A stretch of 64,000 nucleotides of DNA from Thioalkalivibrio sp. ALE31. GTDB taxonomy: Bacteria; Pseudomonadota; Gammaproteobacteria; Ectothiorhodospirales; Ectothiorhodospiraceae. Both the position numbers and the translations under genes were made by a program. Of this stretch, positions 17,447 through 27,376 are shown piece after piece. Under the pieces are notes generated by a model that was not told the origin of the DNA, ran no database searches, and worked only from the letters and a program-made list of their open reading frames with translations. Location of the stretch: NCBI RefSeq assembly GCF_000377405.1, contig NZ_KB905023.1, positions 274,020-338,019 on the forward strand, written 5' to 3'. The stretch's first letter is position 1. Each line of letters begins with the position of its first letter.

Positions 17447-18826
17447 CTAGAAGAACAGTGCCGTGGGCTGGAACAGGCGCTGGACCTGCTTCACCTTGCG
17501 CCGGTCGGTCACGAACAGGATCACATGGTCGCCGGCCTCGATGACCGTGTCCCGGTGCGGGATGATGACCTCCTCCTCGCGGACCACCGCGCCCAGGCTC
17601 GTACCCTCGGGGAAGTCGATCTCGTCGACCCGCCGCCCGACCACCTGCGAGGTGCGCGCATCGCCGTTGACCACCGTCTCGATCGCCTCCGCCGCCCCGC
17701 GCCGCAGGGTATGCACGGTGGCAGTACCACCCTCGCGCACCCGCGCCAGCAGGGCCCCGATGGTCGCCTGCTGCGGCGAGATCGCGACATCGATGGTCCC
17801 GCTCTGCAGCAGGTCCACGTAGCTGGGACGATTGATCAGCGACATCACCTTGCGCACGCCCCAGCGCTTGGCCAGCATCCCGGCAAAGATATTCGCCTGG
17901 TCGTCGTTGGTGACCGCGCAGAACACATCGCTGTGCTCAACGTTGATGGACTCGAGGAAGCGGTCATCCGAGCTGTCCCCGTGCAGCACCAGCACATTGC
18001 TGGGCAGCGTCCGCGCCAGGTGGTCGGCGCGCTCGGAGTCACGCTCGATCACCTTGACCCGGTAGCGCTTGCTGAGCGTCTCGGCGAGCCGCTCGCCGAT
18101 GTTGCCGCCGCCCGCGATCAGGATGCGCTTGTAGGGCTTCTCCAGCTTGCGCAGCTCGGACGTCACCGCGCGGATGTTCTTCTTCGCCGCGACAAAGAAG
18201 ACCTCGTCGTCCGCCTCGATCACCGTGGAACCATCCGGCTGAATCGGCCGGTCCTTGCGGAAGATCGCGGCCACCCGGGTATGGATCCCGGGCATGTCGC
18301 TTTGCAGGTTCTTCAGTTCGTGGCCGACCAGCGGCCCGCCGTAGTAGGCCCGCACGCCGACCAGGGATACCCGCCCCTCGGCGAATTCCAGCACCTGCAG
18401 CGAGCCGGGGTGCTCGATCAGCCGCTGGATATGGCTGGTCACGATCGCCTCGGGCGAGATCAGCATGTCCACCGGCATCGCATCCTGGGCGAACAGCGCC
18501 GGGGTCTCGTGATAGTCGCGCGCCCGTACCCGGGCGATCTTGGTCTCGACGTTGAACAGCGTGGAGGCCACCTGGCAGGCCACCATGTTGGTCTCGTCGG
18601 AATTGGTCACCGCGATCAGCATGGACGCGTCCCGCGCCCCGGCCGCCTCCAGCACCGACGGGTGCGCAGCGAAGCCGTGTACCGTTTTTATGTCGTAGCG
18701 GTCTTCCAGGTCCGCCAGCATCTCGGAGCGATAGTCGACCACGGTGATGTCGATCCCGTCGGCGCTCAGCGCCTCGGCCAGCGACTGGCCGACCTGCCCG
18801 GCCCCGAGGATGATGATGTGCTTCAT
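17447..18826 (-). CDS. trkA: Trk system regulatory protein TrkA
   Basis: A 459-residue cytoplasmic protein with two RCK halves, each a Rossmann NAD-binding domain: IIILGAGQVGQSLAEAL at residue 3 and ILIAGGGNIGERLAETL near 235. Each is followed by a TrkA-C domain. It gates TrkH in response to NAD(H) or ATP. It begins 23 bp after ntrX and precedes trkH, as in many gammaproteobacteria. Confidence 0.96.
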   Translation of the reverse strand: MKHIIILGAGQVGQSLAEALSADGIDITVVDYRSEMLADLEDRYDIKTVHGFAAHPSVLEAAGARDASMLIAVTNSDETNMVACQVASTLFNVETKIARVRARDYHETPALFAQDAMPVDMLISPEAIVTSHIQRLIEHPGSLQVLEFAEGRVSLVGVRAYYGGPLVGHELKNLQSDMPGIHTRVAAIFRKDRPIQPDGSTVIEADDEVFFVAAKKNIRAVTSELRKLEKPYKRILIAGGGNIGERLAETLSKRYRVKVIERDSERADHLARTLPSNVLVLHGDSSDDRFLESINVEHSDVFCAVTNDDQANIFAGMLAKRWGVRKVMSLINRPSYVDLLQSGTIDVAISPQQATIGALLARVREGGTATVHTLRRGAAEAIETVVNGDARTSQVVGRRVDEIDFPEGTSLGAVVREEEVIIPHRDTVIEAGDHVILFVTDRRKVKQVQRLFQPTALFF

Positions 18827-18849
18827 GCGTCTCCCGTCCCGGAGCGGAT

Positions 18850-20229
18850 TCAGCTATCGGATTTCACACGCTTGGGGTCGATCCCCAGCGCCTTGAACTT
18901 GCGGTACAGATGGGTGCGCTCCAGTCCCACCCGTTCCGCCAGGCGCGTCATGTTGCCCTCGGAACGCTCCAGCTGCTGCTGCAGATACTCGCGCTCGAAC
19001 TGCTCGCGCGCCTCGCGCAACGGCAGGTCGGGGATGGCCACTGTGCCCTCGCCAGCCTCCTCCGCGCGCTGCGGCTGCCCGCTGAGGGTGCGTTCCACCT
19101 CGTCGCGGGTAATCTCGTCGCCGGAGCCCAGGATCATCAGCCGCTGCACCAGATTGCGCAGTTCGCGCACATTGCCGGGCCAGTGGTACTGCTGCAGCCG
19201 CTCCAGTGCCGGGCGCTGGAAGGCGCGCACCGGCAGGCCCTCCTGCTGGTGCAGGTGGCGCATGTGGCATTCCAGCAGTTCGGGGATATCCTCCGGGTGC
19301 TCGCGCAGTGGCGGGATCGCCAGCGGCAGTACGTTGAGCCGGTAATAGAGGTCCTCGCGGAAGTGGCCCTGCTCCACCGCCTCGGCCAGGTCGTACTGGC
19401 TGGCCGCGATCACGCGCACATTCACGCTGATCGGCTGGTTGCCGCCAATGCGCGTGATGCGCTGGGTGTCCAGCGCGTGCAGCAGCCGCCCCTGGGTCTG
19501 CAGGTCCATCTCCGCGACCTCGTCGAGGAACAGCACGCCGCCCGCCGCCTGCTCCAGCAGGCCATAGCGCACATGCTCGCCCTGCTCGCTGCCGAACAAC
19601 TCGGCAATCGCCTCCTCGCCGGACAGCGAACCCACTGAGACCACGATGAACGGGCTCTCGCGCCGCGCGCTGCGCGCATGCAGCAAGCGCGCGAAGGTCT
19701 GCTTGCCCACCCCCGGCTCGCCGGTGATCAGCACCCAGGTATCGTGCTGCGCCATGCGCTGCACCTGGTCGCGCAGGTTCACCATGGTGGCGCTGCTGCC
19801 GACCGGGTCGTGCACGGTGCCGGCATGGCGTTTCAGGCCCACGTTCTCGCGCTGCAGGCGCGCGGCCTCCAGGGCGTTGTTCAGGGTGATCAGCAGCTTG
19901 TCGATGGACAGCGGCTTCTCGATGAAGTCGTAGGCCCCGAGTCGCGTGGCGTCCACGGCGGTCTCGACATTGCCATGGCCGGAGATCATCACCACCGGGC
20001 AGGGCAGGCCCTCGTCGTCGCTCCACTCCTTCAGCAGCGAGATGCCGTCGCCGTCCGGCATCCAGACATCCAGCAGGATCAGATCAGGACGGCGGCTGCG
20101 GCGCTGGGCCTTGGCCTCGGCCACGGAGCCGGCAAGGGCTACCTGGTAGCCCTCGTCCTCCAGCACATCCTGCAGCAGCATGCGGATGTCCGGCTCGTCG
20201 TCGACCACGAGTATGTAGGCTTCGCTCAT
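18850..20229 (-). CDS. ntrX: Response regulator NtrX
   Basis: A 459-residue regulator paired with the NtrY kinase. The receiver domain has Asp10/Asp11 and the phosphoacceptor Asp54 (LILLDVWMPDGDG). The AAA+ domain has Walker A GEPGVGKQ and Walker B LFLDEVAEMD. The segment that should hold the sigma54-contacting GAFTGA loop reads ELFGSEQGEHVRYGLLEQ, so the loop is missing, and sigma54 activation is unlikely. A Fis-type helix-turn-helix ends the protein (LAERVGLERTHLYRKFKAL). Its start overlaps the ntrY stop by four bases. Probably acts as a sigma70-type activator or repressor. Confidence 0.93.
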   Translation of the reverse strand: MSEAYILVVDDEPDIRMLLQDVLEDEGYQVALAGSVAEAKAQRRSRRPDLILLDVWMPDGDGISLLKEWSDDEGLPCPVVMISGHGNVETAVDATRLGAYDFIEKPLSIDKLLITLNNALEAARLQRENVGLKRHAGTVHDPVGSSATMVNLRDQVQRMAQHDTWVLITGEPGVGKQTFARLLHARSARRESPFIVVSVGSLSGEEAIAELFGSEQGEHVRYGLLEQAAGGVLFLDEVAEMDLQTQGRLLHALDTQRITRIGGNQPISVNVRVIAASQYDLAEAVEQGHFREDLYYRLNVLPLAIPPLREHPEDIPELLECHMRHLHQQEGLPVRAFQRPALERLQQYHWPGNVRELRNLVQRLMILGSGDEITRDEVERTLSGQPQRAEEAGEGTVAIPDLPLREAREQFEREYLQQQLERSEGNMTRLAERVGLERTHLYRKFKALGIDPKRVKSDS

Positions 20230-22430
20230 TCGGGCTCCTCGTGAACCACCGGACCATGCTCCACCGGAATGCGGATGCGGAAGACCGCCCCATGCCGCCC
20301 GGATTCCGCATTATGGCACTCAATCATGCCGCCATGCTCCTCCACGATCTTCTGTGCGACCGCCAGACCGAGACCGGTTCCACGCGGTTTGTCGGTGGTG
20401 TAGGGCTCGAAGATGCGTTCGAGGAACTCCGGCTTGATGCCGGGACCGGTGTCGGTCACCCGCAGCTCGATGTGCGGACCCGCCGGGTCGTCGAGGTAGG
20501 CAGTGGCCACATGCACCTCCATGTCCTCGTGGCCCTTGCCCGCCTCCAGCGCGTTCTTGATCAGGTTGTGCAGCAGCTGGCGCAGGCGCCCGGCGTCGCC
20601 ATGGATCCGCGGCAGTTCCGCATCCAGCGTGACATCCACGCGCGAGCGGCCGTCCTGGTCGAGGTACAGCTCGCAGACATCGCGGATCAGCTGGTTCAGG
20701 TCCACCGAGGCGCGCTCCAGCTGCGGCGCCTGGGCATAGTCGCGGAAGGCGTTGACCAGGGTCTTCATCGCCTCCACCTGCTGCACGATGGTGCCGGTGG
20801 CACGGTCCAGCACCTCGCGGTCGGCTCCCTCCAGCACCTTGCCCAGGCGCCTCGAGAGGCGCTCGGCGGAGAGCTGGATCGGCGTCAGCGGGTTCTTGAT
20901 CTCGTGTGCCAGACGCCGCGCCACCTCGCCCCAGGCCGCGTCGCGCTGGGCCTTCAGGAACTCGGTCATATCGTCGAACACGATGGCGTGCAGGCCGCGG
21001 CTGGAGCCCGAGGTCGGCAACCACACCGCGCGGGTCATCAGTACCTTGCGCCCGCTGCGGGTAAAGACGACCACCTGACGCGACCATTCGGCCTCCTGGC
21101 GCACCAGGGCGTCGCTGATCGCCTCGAAGAACTGTGCGACCAACGGGCACTCGTCACCCAGCTCGGACATCACCCGGGTGCGCGCGCCCTGCAGGTCGCA
21201 TTCCAGGATCTCGCTGGCCGCGGCATTCGCCGTGCGCAGGCGCAGGCTGCCATCCAGCGCCAGTACGCCGGAGCGCAGATGCTGCAGCACGCTCTCCAGA
21301 TAGGCGCGCTCGGCGTCCAGCAGGCGGCGGTTGCGCTCGGCCTCGTCGCGCGCCTCGTTCAGGGTGCGAGTCATGGTGTTGAACGACTGCACCAGGAAGC
21401 CCAGCTCGTCGGCGCGCTGCACCGCGAGGCGCGTGCTGTAGTCGCCCTGCGCCACCATGCGCGTGCCCTGCACCAGATCGGAGATCGGGCGCACCATGCG
21501 CCGCGCCACCAGCAGACCGGCCCACAGCGCGGCCATCAGCGAGATCGCCAGCGCCAGTGACAGGGTAAACACAAAGCCCTGAATCATCGGCCCGCGCAGG
21601 TAAGCGAACTCGCGGTAATCGGCGAAGGCGTCCTGAACCCGCAGCGACAGCGCACTCATGCGCGGATCCACCGGGTAGATGCCCTGCAGGATGCGATTCT
21701 CCGAGCCCGGGCGGCGACTGCTGGTGGTGGCCACCACGCGGATGATCAGCGAGCCGTCGGACTGCGGCTCCAGGCGCGAATACGGCTGCTCCGGGCGCAC
21801 CCGCATCAGGATGTCGGAGCCCGGCGGGGTCGGCAGACGGCGGATCGGGCTGTCGGTACTGGAGGCGATGATGCGGTTGTTCGAACCGACCAGCGTCAAC
21901 TCCTGCGCCCCGACCTGGCGGCGATAGTCGTTCAGCGCCAGCGGAACCAGGCCTTCCGAGACCCCCTCGAGGTCGCTCATCAGTTCCTGGGTCTCGGTCG
22001 CCAGCTGGCGCACCCGCAGATCCAGCGACGAGCGCGACAGCTCCAGCGCATCCTCCAGCGCCGACTCCACGCGCACGTCGAACCAGGAATCCACGCCCTC
22101 GTTCAGGAACTTGAAGGAGAAGTAGTAGACGACCGACACCGGCAGCACGGCCACCAGCATGAACACCGCCACCAGGCGCAGCGTCAGGCGGCTGCCGGGC
22201 ACCCCGCGGCGATACTGGATCGCCATGCGCACGAGCTGATAGATAATCAGCCCGCCCAGCACCACCAGCACGGCCACATGGAACACCAGCAGCCACAGGA
22301 ACACCTGTTCGAAGCGCGCCTGGTTCTGGGCCGCATCGCCCATCACCACCAGCGAGGTCAGCAGCAGCGCGAACAGGAGCCCGATGCCGAGGAGCCCCCA
22401 CGGGAAGCCTCTTAGGGAAACGCTGGTCAA
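20226..22430 (-). CDS. ntrY: Sensor histidine kinase NtrY
   Basis: A 734-residue membrane kinase. Three hydrophobic segments lie in the first 120 residues, then an extracytoplasmic region and a further span near 290. A HAMP domain follows, then a PAS domain, the H-box RRLAHEIKNPLTP (His near 506) and an HATPase domain with DTGPGI and GTGLGLAV. It phosphorylates NtrX. The predicted start is TTG at 22430, with AGGG 6 nt upstream; both lie inside the palindromic element at 22414-22619. No better start is present before the first membrane segment, so the element seems to have replaced the original initiation region. Confidence 0.9.
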   Translation of the reverse strand: MTSVSLRGFPWGLLGIGLLFALLLTSLVVMGDAAQNQARFEQVFLWLLVFHVAVLVVLGGLIIYQLVRMAIQYRRGVPGSRLTLRLVAVFMLVAVLPVSVVYYFSFKFLNEGVDSWFDVRVESALEDALELSRSSLDLRVRQLATETQELMSDLEGVSEGLVPLALNDYRRQVGAQELTLVGSNNRIIASSTDSPIRRLPTPPGSDILMRVRPEQPYSRLEPQSDGSLIIRVVATTSSRRPGSENRILQGIYPVDPRMSALSLRVQDAFADYREFAYLRGPMIQGFVFTLSLALAISLMAALWAGLLVARRMVRPISDLVQGTRMVAQGDYSTRLAVQRADELGFLVQSFNTMTRTLNEARDEAERNRRLLDAERAYLESVLQHLRSGVLALDGSLRLRTANAAASEILECDLQGARTRVMSELGDECPLVAQFFEAISDALVRQEAEWSRQVVVFTRSGRKVLMTRAVWLPTSGSSRGLHAIVFDDMTEFLKAQRDAAWGEVARRLAHEIKNPLTPIQLSAERLSRRLGKVLEGADREVLDRATGTIVQQVEAMKTLVNAFRDYAQAPQLERASVDLNQLIRDVCELYLDQDGRSRVDVTLDAELPRIHGDAGRLRQLLHNLIKNALEAGKGHEDMEVHVATAYLDDPAGPHIELRVTDTGPGIKPEFLERIFEPYTTDKPRGTGLGLAVAQKIVEEHGGMIECHNAESGRHGAVFRIRIPVEHGPVVHEEPE

Positions 22431-22619
22431 CGTACACCCTCGCGTTGGTATCCCAGATTTTCCGAAACAAGGCGCGGTCCGCAGCCGGTAGCCATTCTAC
22501 CGGCAAGGGCCGCAACGCCGGATCGGGGAACCCGGGGTACCAACCCCAAGGGGCTCGGCCGCTTTCGCGCGCGCAAAAGCGACTCGAGCGCGAGCGTGTA
22601 CGTTGACCAGCGCTTCCCT
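22414..22619. mobile_element. Palindromic MITE-like element, copy C (206 bp)
   Basis: Terminal inverted repeats of 31 bp with two mismatches, starting AGGGAAACGCTGGTCAAC. Relative to the other copies three positions differ in both arms together. It has the same orientation as copy B but lacks about 75 internal bases. TA dinucleotides flank both ends. The right end supplies the TAG stop of the DUF4390 gene; the left end carries the apparent ribosome binding site and TTG start of ntrY. Confidence 0.85.
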
Positions 22620-23196
22620 AATCCAGCGACCATCGCCGCCACTCCTGTCGGGTCGTCAGATCACCGCGCAAACCGGCATCCAGCTGCAGGGGCAGCGGCA
22701 GCGCGGAATACACCAGCGTCAGCCGCGCCGCGAGATCGAACTCGCCGGGATTCTCGCGCACCGCGTCCGGAACCTCGTCCAGACGCAGCCGCCCCAGCCG
22801 CCGGGCGACCAGGTCCAGGGCATCCCCCAGGGTCGGTTTCAGGTCCATGCGCTCGTCGGTCACCGCGGTTACCAGATAGTGCCGATTCAGGGCGAAGTAT
22901 TGCAGCTGGACGCGACGCGTCTCGCTGGCAAGGGTATCGCGCCCGACCCGCCGGCCGCGTTCCAGCCGCGTCTGCGCCTCGAACTCCAGCGTCACGCCGT
23001 TGGCCAGGGCGTCCTCCAGCACCGCGGGCAGGCGCATGTCGATATCGAGGCGCACCAGCACGGTGGCATCATCCAGCCACATGTGATTCGCGGCGCGGAT
23101 CTCCACCGCGCTCGCCGTCACCGGCAGCGCCAGCAGGGCCAGTAGCCCGCACAGCGCCGTCAGGGGCCCGCCCCGCCACGATGAACGCCCCGGCAT
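22618..23196 (-). CDS. DUF4390 domain protein, exported
   Basis: A 192-residue protein with an N-terminal hydrophobic signal (LTALCGLLALLALPVTASA). The mature part has the DUF4390 character: repeated references to acidic/aromatic strands such as VLVRLDIDMRLPAVLEDALANGV. In gammaproteobacteria this gene commonly lies between rsmB and ntrY, as here, and it may be a periplasmic companion of NtrY. No function is known. Its start overlaps the rsmB stop; its TAG stop is formed at the border of the palindromic element, so the native C-terminus may have been changed. Confidence 0.8.
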   Translation of the reverse strand: MPGRSSWRGGPLTALCGLLALLALPVTASAVEIRAANHMWLDDATVLVRLDIDMRLPAVLEDALANGVTLEFEAQTRLERGRRVGRDTLASETRRVQLQYFALNRHYLVTAVTDERMDLKPTLGDALDLVARRLGRLRLDEVPDAVRENPGEFDLAARLTLVYSALPLPLQLDAGLRGDLTTRQEWRRWSLD

Positions 23197-24554
23197 CAGG
23201 GGGCCTGCTTCTCCAGCAGCGCGTAATAGAAGCCGTCCCCGTCCTCGAGCCCCAGCGGCAGCGTTACACCTGCCGCGCGGGGCTTGCTGCCGGGGATAGC
23301 GTACTCGCCCTCCAGCGGCCGGGCGCGGGCATCCGCGGTCGCCGCGACGAACGGGGCGACCACCGCCTCGTTCTCCGCCGACAGCAGCGAACAGGTGGCA
23401 TACAGCAACCGGCCGCCCGGGCGGAGCAGCTTCCAGGCGCCGGCCAGCAGGCGGGCCTGCTCCGCCGCCAGGCGCGGGATGTCATCGGCCCGGCGCAGGG
23501 TCTTGATGTCCGGATGACGCCGGATCACGCCGGTGGCGGAACAGGGAACATCCAGCAGGATCGCGTCGAAGGGCTCGCCGTCCCACCAGTCATCGGTGGC
23601 GTCCAGATCCGCCGCGACCAGGCGGGCGTCATAGCCCAGCCGGTCGAGGTTCTCGCGTACCTGTTCCAGGCGTTCGGGGTCGTTGTCCAGCGCGGTGAGA
23701 TCCAGATCGCCACCCGCGTGTTCCAGCAAATGCCCGGTCTTGCCGCCGGGTGCCGCACAGGCGTCCAGCACCCGTTCGCCGGGCCGCGGCCCCAGCAACG
23801 GCCCGGCCCATTGCGCCGAGGCGTCCTGGACCGAAAGCGCCCCGTCAGCGAACCCCGGCAGGGCGGCCACATCGACCGGGTCATCCAGCGTCAGCGCGCT
23901 GGCCAGCGCCGGGTACGCGCGCCCCGGGATACCGGCGGCGGACAGGGCCTCCAGCGCCGCTTCGCGACTGCCACGGTGCAGGTTGACCCGCAGGGTCATC
24001 GGCGCGGGGCGGGTCGAGGCCTCCAGCAGCGTCTCCCAGTCCTCCGGCCAGGCATCGCGAATCGCCTCCAGCAGCCATTCCGGGACCGCATAGCGCAGCA
24101 CCGGGTCGCCCTCGATCCGGCTCGCCAGTTCGTCCTGCTCGCGCAGGGCGCGGCGCAGTACCGCGTTGATCAGGCCCACCGCGCCAGGGCGATGGATCTC
24201 GCGCGCCAGCTCGGCGGTCTCCCGCACCGCCGCGTGATCGCGCGTCCCGAAATGCAGCACCTCGGCCAGTCCCTGCGCCAGCAGCACACCAATCACGGCA
24301 TCCTTCTTGCGCAGCGGCCGATCCAGAAAGCCATCGACCAGCCCCGCCAGCTGCGGGTACCAGCGCAAGGTGGTGTAGGCGAGCGCCTGCACCCAGGCGG
24401 CATCGCGCGCCGCCAGCCCTTCGGTCACCAGCTCCACCGCCCGGGTCAGCGACTGCCCCTGCAGCACTACGCGCTCCACCGCCTCCAGCGCGCGCTGACG
24501 CGGCGAGCGCGAATCCACCCGCGAGGGCACCACGCGTTTCGGCTTGCCCGCCAT
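23196..24554 (-). CDS. rsmB: 16S rRNA (cytosine-967-C5)-methyltransferase RsmB
   Basis: Methylates C967 of 16S rRNA. The 452-residue chain has an N-terminal NusB-like RNA-binding region. The SAM-dependent domain contains DACAAPGGKTGHLLEH, the catalytic pair DVPCSATGVIRRHPD and YATCSLLSAENE. It overlaps fmt upstream (ATGA) and DUF4390 downstream, so the def-fmt-rsmB-DUF4390 run is one transcript. Confidence 0.95.
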   Translation of the reverse strand: MAGKPKRVVPSRVDSRSPRQRALEAVERVVLQGQSLTRAVELVTEGLAARDAAWVQALAYTTLRWYPQLAGLVDGFLDRPLRKKDAVIGVLLAQGLAEVLHFGTRDHAAVRETAELAREIHRPGAVGLINAVLRRALREQDELASRIEGDPVLRYAVPEWLLEAIRDAWPEDWETLLEASTRPAPMTLRVNLHRGSREAALEALSAAGIPGRAYPALASALTLDDPVDVAALPGFADGALSVQDASAQWAGPLLGPRPGERVLDACAAPGGKTGHLLEHAGGDLDLTALDNDPERLEQVRENLDRLGYDARLVAADLDATDDWWDGEPFDAILLDVPCSATGVIRRHPDIKTLRRADDIPRLAAEQARLLAGAWKLLRPGGRLLYATCSLLSAENEAVVAPFVAATADARARPLEGEYAIPGSKPRAAGVTLPLGLEDGDGFYYALLEKQAP

Positions 24555-25519
24555 CAGACCGCCCCGGTCAGGGTTTGGCCGGGCAGGTCCGCATTGCGGG
24601 CCCAGTCCGCCGCCGCGACCGGGCGGCGGCCGGGCAGCTGAACGGTCCGCAGGCGCAGGATGCCGTCGCCGGTGGCCACATCCACGCCCTCCGGGCAGGC
24701 ATCCATGATCGTTCCGGGCGTTGCATTCGCCGCGACCTCCAGCGGGGTCGCCGCGTAGACCCGCAGCGCCTGCCCCTGCCAGCCGGCCTGCGCCACCGGC
24801 CAGGGGTTGAAGGCCCGCACCTGTCGATCCAGGGCCGCGGCCGGCTGCGACCAGTCCATCCAGGCCTCCTGTTTCTCCAGTTTTCGGGCGTAGCTGGCCT
24901 GCGCATCATCCTGGGGCCACGGTGCGGAGGCACCCGCGGCAATCGTCGGGAGCTGCTCCACCAGCAGCTCCGCCCCCTCGCGGGCGAGGACATCGTGCAG
25001 CTCACCGGTGGTGGTCTCCGGTGTAATCGGGACGCGACGGCAGGCGTGCACCGGGCCGGCATCCAGCCCCGGGGCCATCTGCATCAGGCAGACACCGGTC
25101 TCTTCGTCCCCCGCGAGAATCGCGCGATGGATCGGCGCCGCGCCGCGCCAGCGCGGCAGCAGCGAGGCATGGATATTGAGCCCGCCCAGCGGCGGGATCG
25201 CGAGTACGGCGCGGGGCAGGATCAGCCCGTAGGCTGCGACAATCAGGATGTCCGGGCGCCAGGCGGCAAGTTCGGCTTGGGCCTCGGCGGACTTCAGGCT
25301 CTCCGGCTGCACCACCGGCAGGCCGGCGGCCTCGGCGACCTGCTTGACCGGGCCCGGACGCAGCTTGCGCCCACGCCCCGCCGGTCGGTCCGGCTGGGTA
25401 TAGACCGCGACCGGGGCATGCCCGCCGTCGATCAGGGCCTGCAGCGCGGGAACCGCGAAATCCGGCGTCCCGGCATAGACAATGCGCAGGGACTCGACGT
25501 CCGTGTCGGCCACTCCCAT
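24554..25519 (-). CDS. fmt: Methionyl-tRNA formyltransferase
   Basis: Formylates initiator Met-tRNA. It has 321 residues with the N-terminal formyltransferase domain: [15 protein letters not shown], the catalytic Asn-His in [17 protein letters not shown], and [10 protein letters not shown] with the catalytic Asp. A C-terminal OB-fold follows. It overlaps def by three bases at its start and rsmB at its end. Confidence 0.96.
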   Translation of the reverse strand: MGVADTDVESLRIVYAGTPDFAVPALQALIDGGHAPVAVYTQPDRPAGRGRKLRPGPVKQVAEAAGLPVVQPESLKSAEAQAELAAWRPDILIVAAYGLILPRAVLAIPPLGGLNIHASLLPRWRGAAPIHRAILAGDEETGVCLMQMAPGLDAGPVHACRRVPITPETTTGELHDVLAREGAELLVEQLPTIAAGASAPWPQDDAQASYARKLEKQEAWMDWSQPAAALDRQVRAFNPWPVAQAGWQGQALRVYAATPLEVAANATPGTIMDACPEGVDVATGDGILRLRTVQLPGRRPVAAADWARNADLPGQTLTGAV

Positions 25520-26052
25520 CAGACCGCGGGGACCGCGGTCTTGTCACCGGCTCCGGAGCGCCCGCCCTGCTTCTCCAGCTTCTTTCGGATGCGGCTGCGC
25601 TTCAGGCTGGACAGGTAATCGACAAACAGCTTGCCGTCGAGGTGGTCAATCTCGTGCTGGATGCACACCGCCAGCAGGCCATCGATGTCCAGCTCGAAGG
25701 GCTGGCCGTCACGCCCCAGGGCACGCACGCGAATCCGGTCGGCGCGCTGCACCTTCTCGTAGAAGCCGGGCACGGACAGACAGCCCTCGTCCATTTCCTC
25801 CTCACCGGAGGTCTCGAGGATCTCCGGGTTGATCAAGGCATGCGGCTCGCTCTGGTCCTCGGAGACATCCGCGACCAGCACACGCTTTTGCACGTTGATC
25901 TGGGTGGCGGCCAGACCAATGCCGGGCGCGGCGTACATGGTCTCGAACATGTCGTCCACCAGGGTGCGGATTTCGTCGTCCACCTCGGCGACCGGCTCGG
26001 CCTTCAGCCGCAGCCGGGGGTCGGGGAAGTGCAGGATTTCACGCTTGGCCAT
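25519..26052 (-). CDS. def: Peptide deformylase
   Basis: Removes the formyl group from nascent proteins. In 177 residues the three family motifs are intact: GIGLAATQ (44-51), EGCLSVPG with metal ligand Cys91, and QHEIDHLDG with His133, Glu134 and His137. First gene of the minus-strand cluster, divergent from the LysM lipoprotein gene across 142 bp. A promoter must lie in that gap, but I cannot pick a convincing one. Confidence 0.96.
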   Translation of the reverse strand: MAKREILHFPDPRLRLKAEPVAEVDDEIRTLVDDMFETMYAAPGIGLAATQINVQKRVLVADVSEDQSEPHALINPEILETSGEEEMDEGCLSVPGFYEKVQRADRIRVRALGRDGQPFELDIDGLLAVCIQHEIDHLDGKLFVDYLSSLKRSRIRKKLEKQGGRSGAGDKTAVPAV

Positions 26053-26194
26053 GAAAAAACCTCAAACTTTGTACTGTACAGATGTCGCAATTCTGCTAAC
26101 GTTGGACCGCAATATCCGCGGAATTGCGTCATCCGATTGGGGGCCGGGCCACAGGAAGGCTCGGGGAGCGCGCGGACCTGACAGGGGACACCAA

Positions 26195-27355
26195 ATGTAC
26201 AAGACCAGGGCCACCACGACCTTCGTTCTGCCGGGCATTCTGTTCAGTGTAACGCTGTTGCTGGGCGCCTGCGCGGCCACACCCGAGAACGGCGGCGGCG
26301 AAACGACCGCCTCCGATTCCGGCACGGCGCAGGCCGAAGCCCGCCCGGCGCGCGAAGCCCAGGATGAACGCTCGCCCCCCGAGGCCGAGCCGGAGATCCG
26401 CGAATCCGCGCCCGAACGCTACGTCGTGAAGAAAGGCGACACCCTCTGGGACATCTCCGCGATGTTCCTGCAGGACCCGTGGTACTGGCCGGAGATCTGG
26501 CTGGTCAACCCGGAGATCGAGAACCCCCACCTGATCTATCCGGGTGACGTGCTGAGCATCCACTACGTGGACGGCCGGCCGCGCATCACGGTCGACGGCG
26601 GGCCGCGGGTGCGCCCGACGCATCGCCTGTCACCGGAAGCACGGGTGGTGGAGCGCGACGAGGACGTCTCCCCGATCTCCACCCTGCAGTCGTTCATGTT
26701 CCGTCCACAGGTGCTGGACGAGGAAACCCTGGAAAACGCCCCCTACATCCTCGCCTCGCAGGACGAGCGCGTGATCTTCGGCCCAGGCGACCGGGTGTAT
26801 GTGCGCAACGCCGAGGACACCGAACGCTACGAGCTCTATCACATCGTTCGCCACGACGGCGCACTGACCGATCCGGACACCGGAGAGGACCTGGGCGTCG
26901 CCACCCTGCCGGTGGGCGAGGCCGAGATCATCGAGCCGGGCAACGTCGCCCGCGCCGACATCCGCAAGGGCGAGCGCGAGGCCATCCGCGGTGACCGCCT
27001 GGTCCCCTACGCCGAAGAGCAGGACATGCTGTTCGACATCGGGCGCCCGCCGGCTGGTACCGAGGGCACGATCATCTCGCTGTTCGACGCCCTCAGCCAG
27101 ATCGGCCAGCTGCAGGCCGCCATCATCAACCGTGGTGAACGCGACGGCATCGAAAACGGCCAGGTCTTGACCGCCTTTACCGCCGGGCGCGAGGTCCGCG
27201 ACCCGATCAGCGATCGCGCCAACGAGGTGGTCACCCTGCCGGAAGAGGAAGTCGGCACCGTCATGGTCTTCCAGACCTTCGAGAAGGTGTCCTACGTGCT
27301 GGTGACCGAGGCCGAGCGCACCCTGCGCGAGGGCGACAAGGTTCGCACCCCCTGA
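26195..27355 (+). CDS. LysM-domain lipoprotein
   Basis: A 386-residue envelope protein. The N-terminus has a basic start, a hydrophobic core and LLGAC, a lipobox, so it is probably lipid-modified. After a Glu/Ala-rich linker, a LysM peptidoglycan-binding domain (YVVKKGDTLWDISAMFLQDPWYWPE and NPHLIYPGDVLSI) covers about residues 76-125. The remaining 260 residues are a conserved C-terminal region with no recognised catalytic site. Homologues of this arrangement are commonly divergent from def and upstream of dprA, as here. The ATG at 26195 is chosen because it starts the signal. Confidence 0.87.
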   Translation: MYKTRATTTFVLPGILFSVTLLLGACAATPENGGGETTASDSGTAQAEARPAREAQDERSPPEAEPEIRESAPERYVVKKGDTLWDISAMFLQDPWYWPEIWLVNPEIENPHLIYPGDVLSIHYVDGRPRITVDGGPRVRPTHRLSPEARVVERDEDVSPISTLQSFMFRPQVLDEETLENAPYILASQDERVIFGPGDRVYVRNAEDTERYELYHIVRHDGALTDPDTGEDLGVATLPVGEAEIIEPGNVARADIRKGEREAIRGDRLVPYAEEQDMLFDIGRPPAGTEGTIISLFDALSQIGQLQAAIINRGERDGIENGQVLTAFTAGREVRDPISDRANEVVTLPEEEVGTVMVFQTFEKVSYVLVTEAERTLREGDKVRTP

Positions 27356-27376
27356 CCGGGCCTGCGGCCAGGCTGC

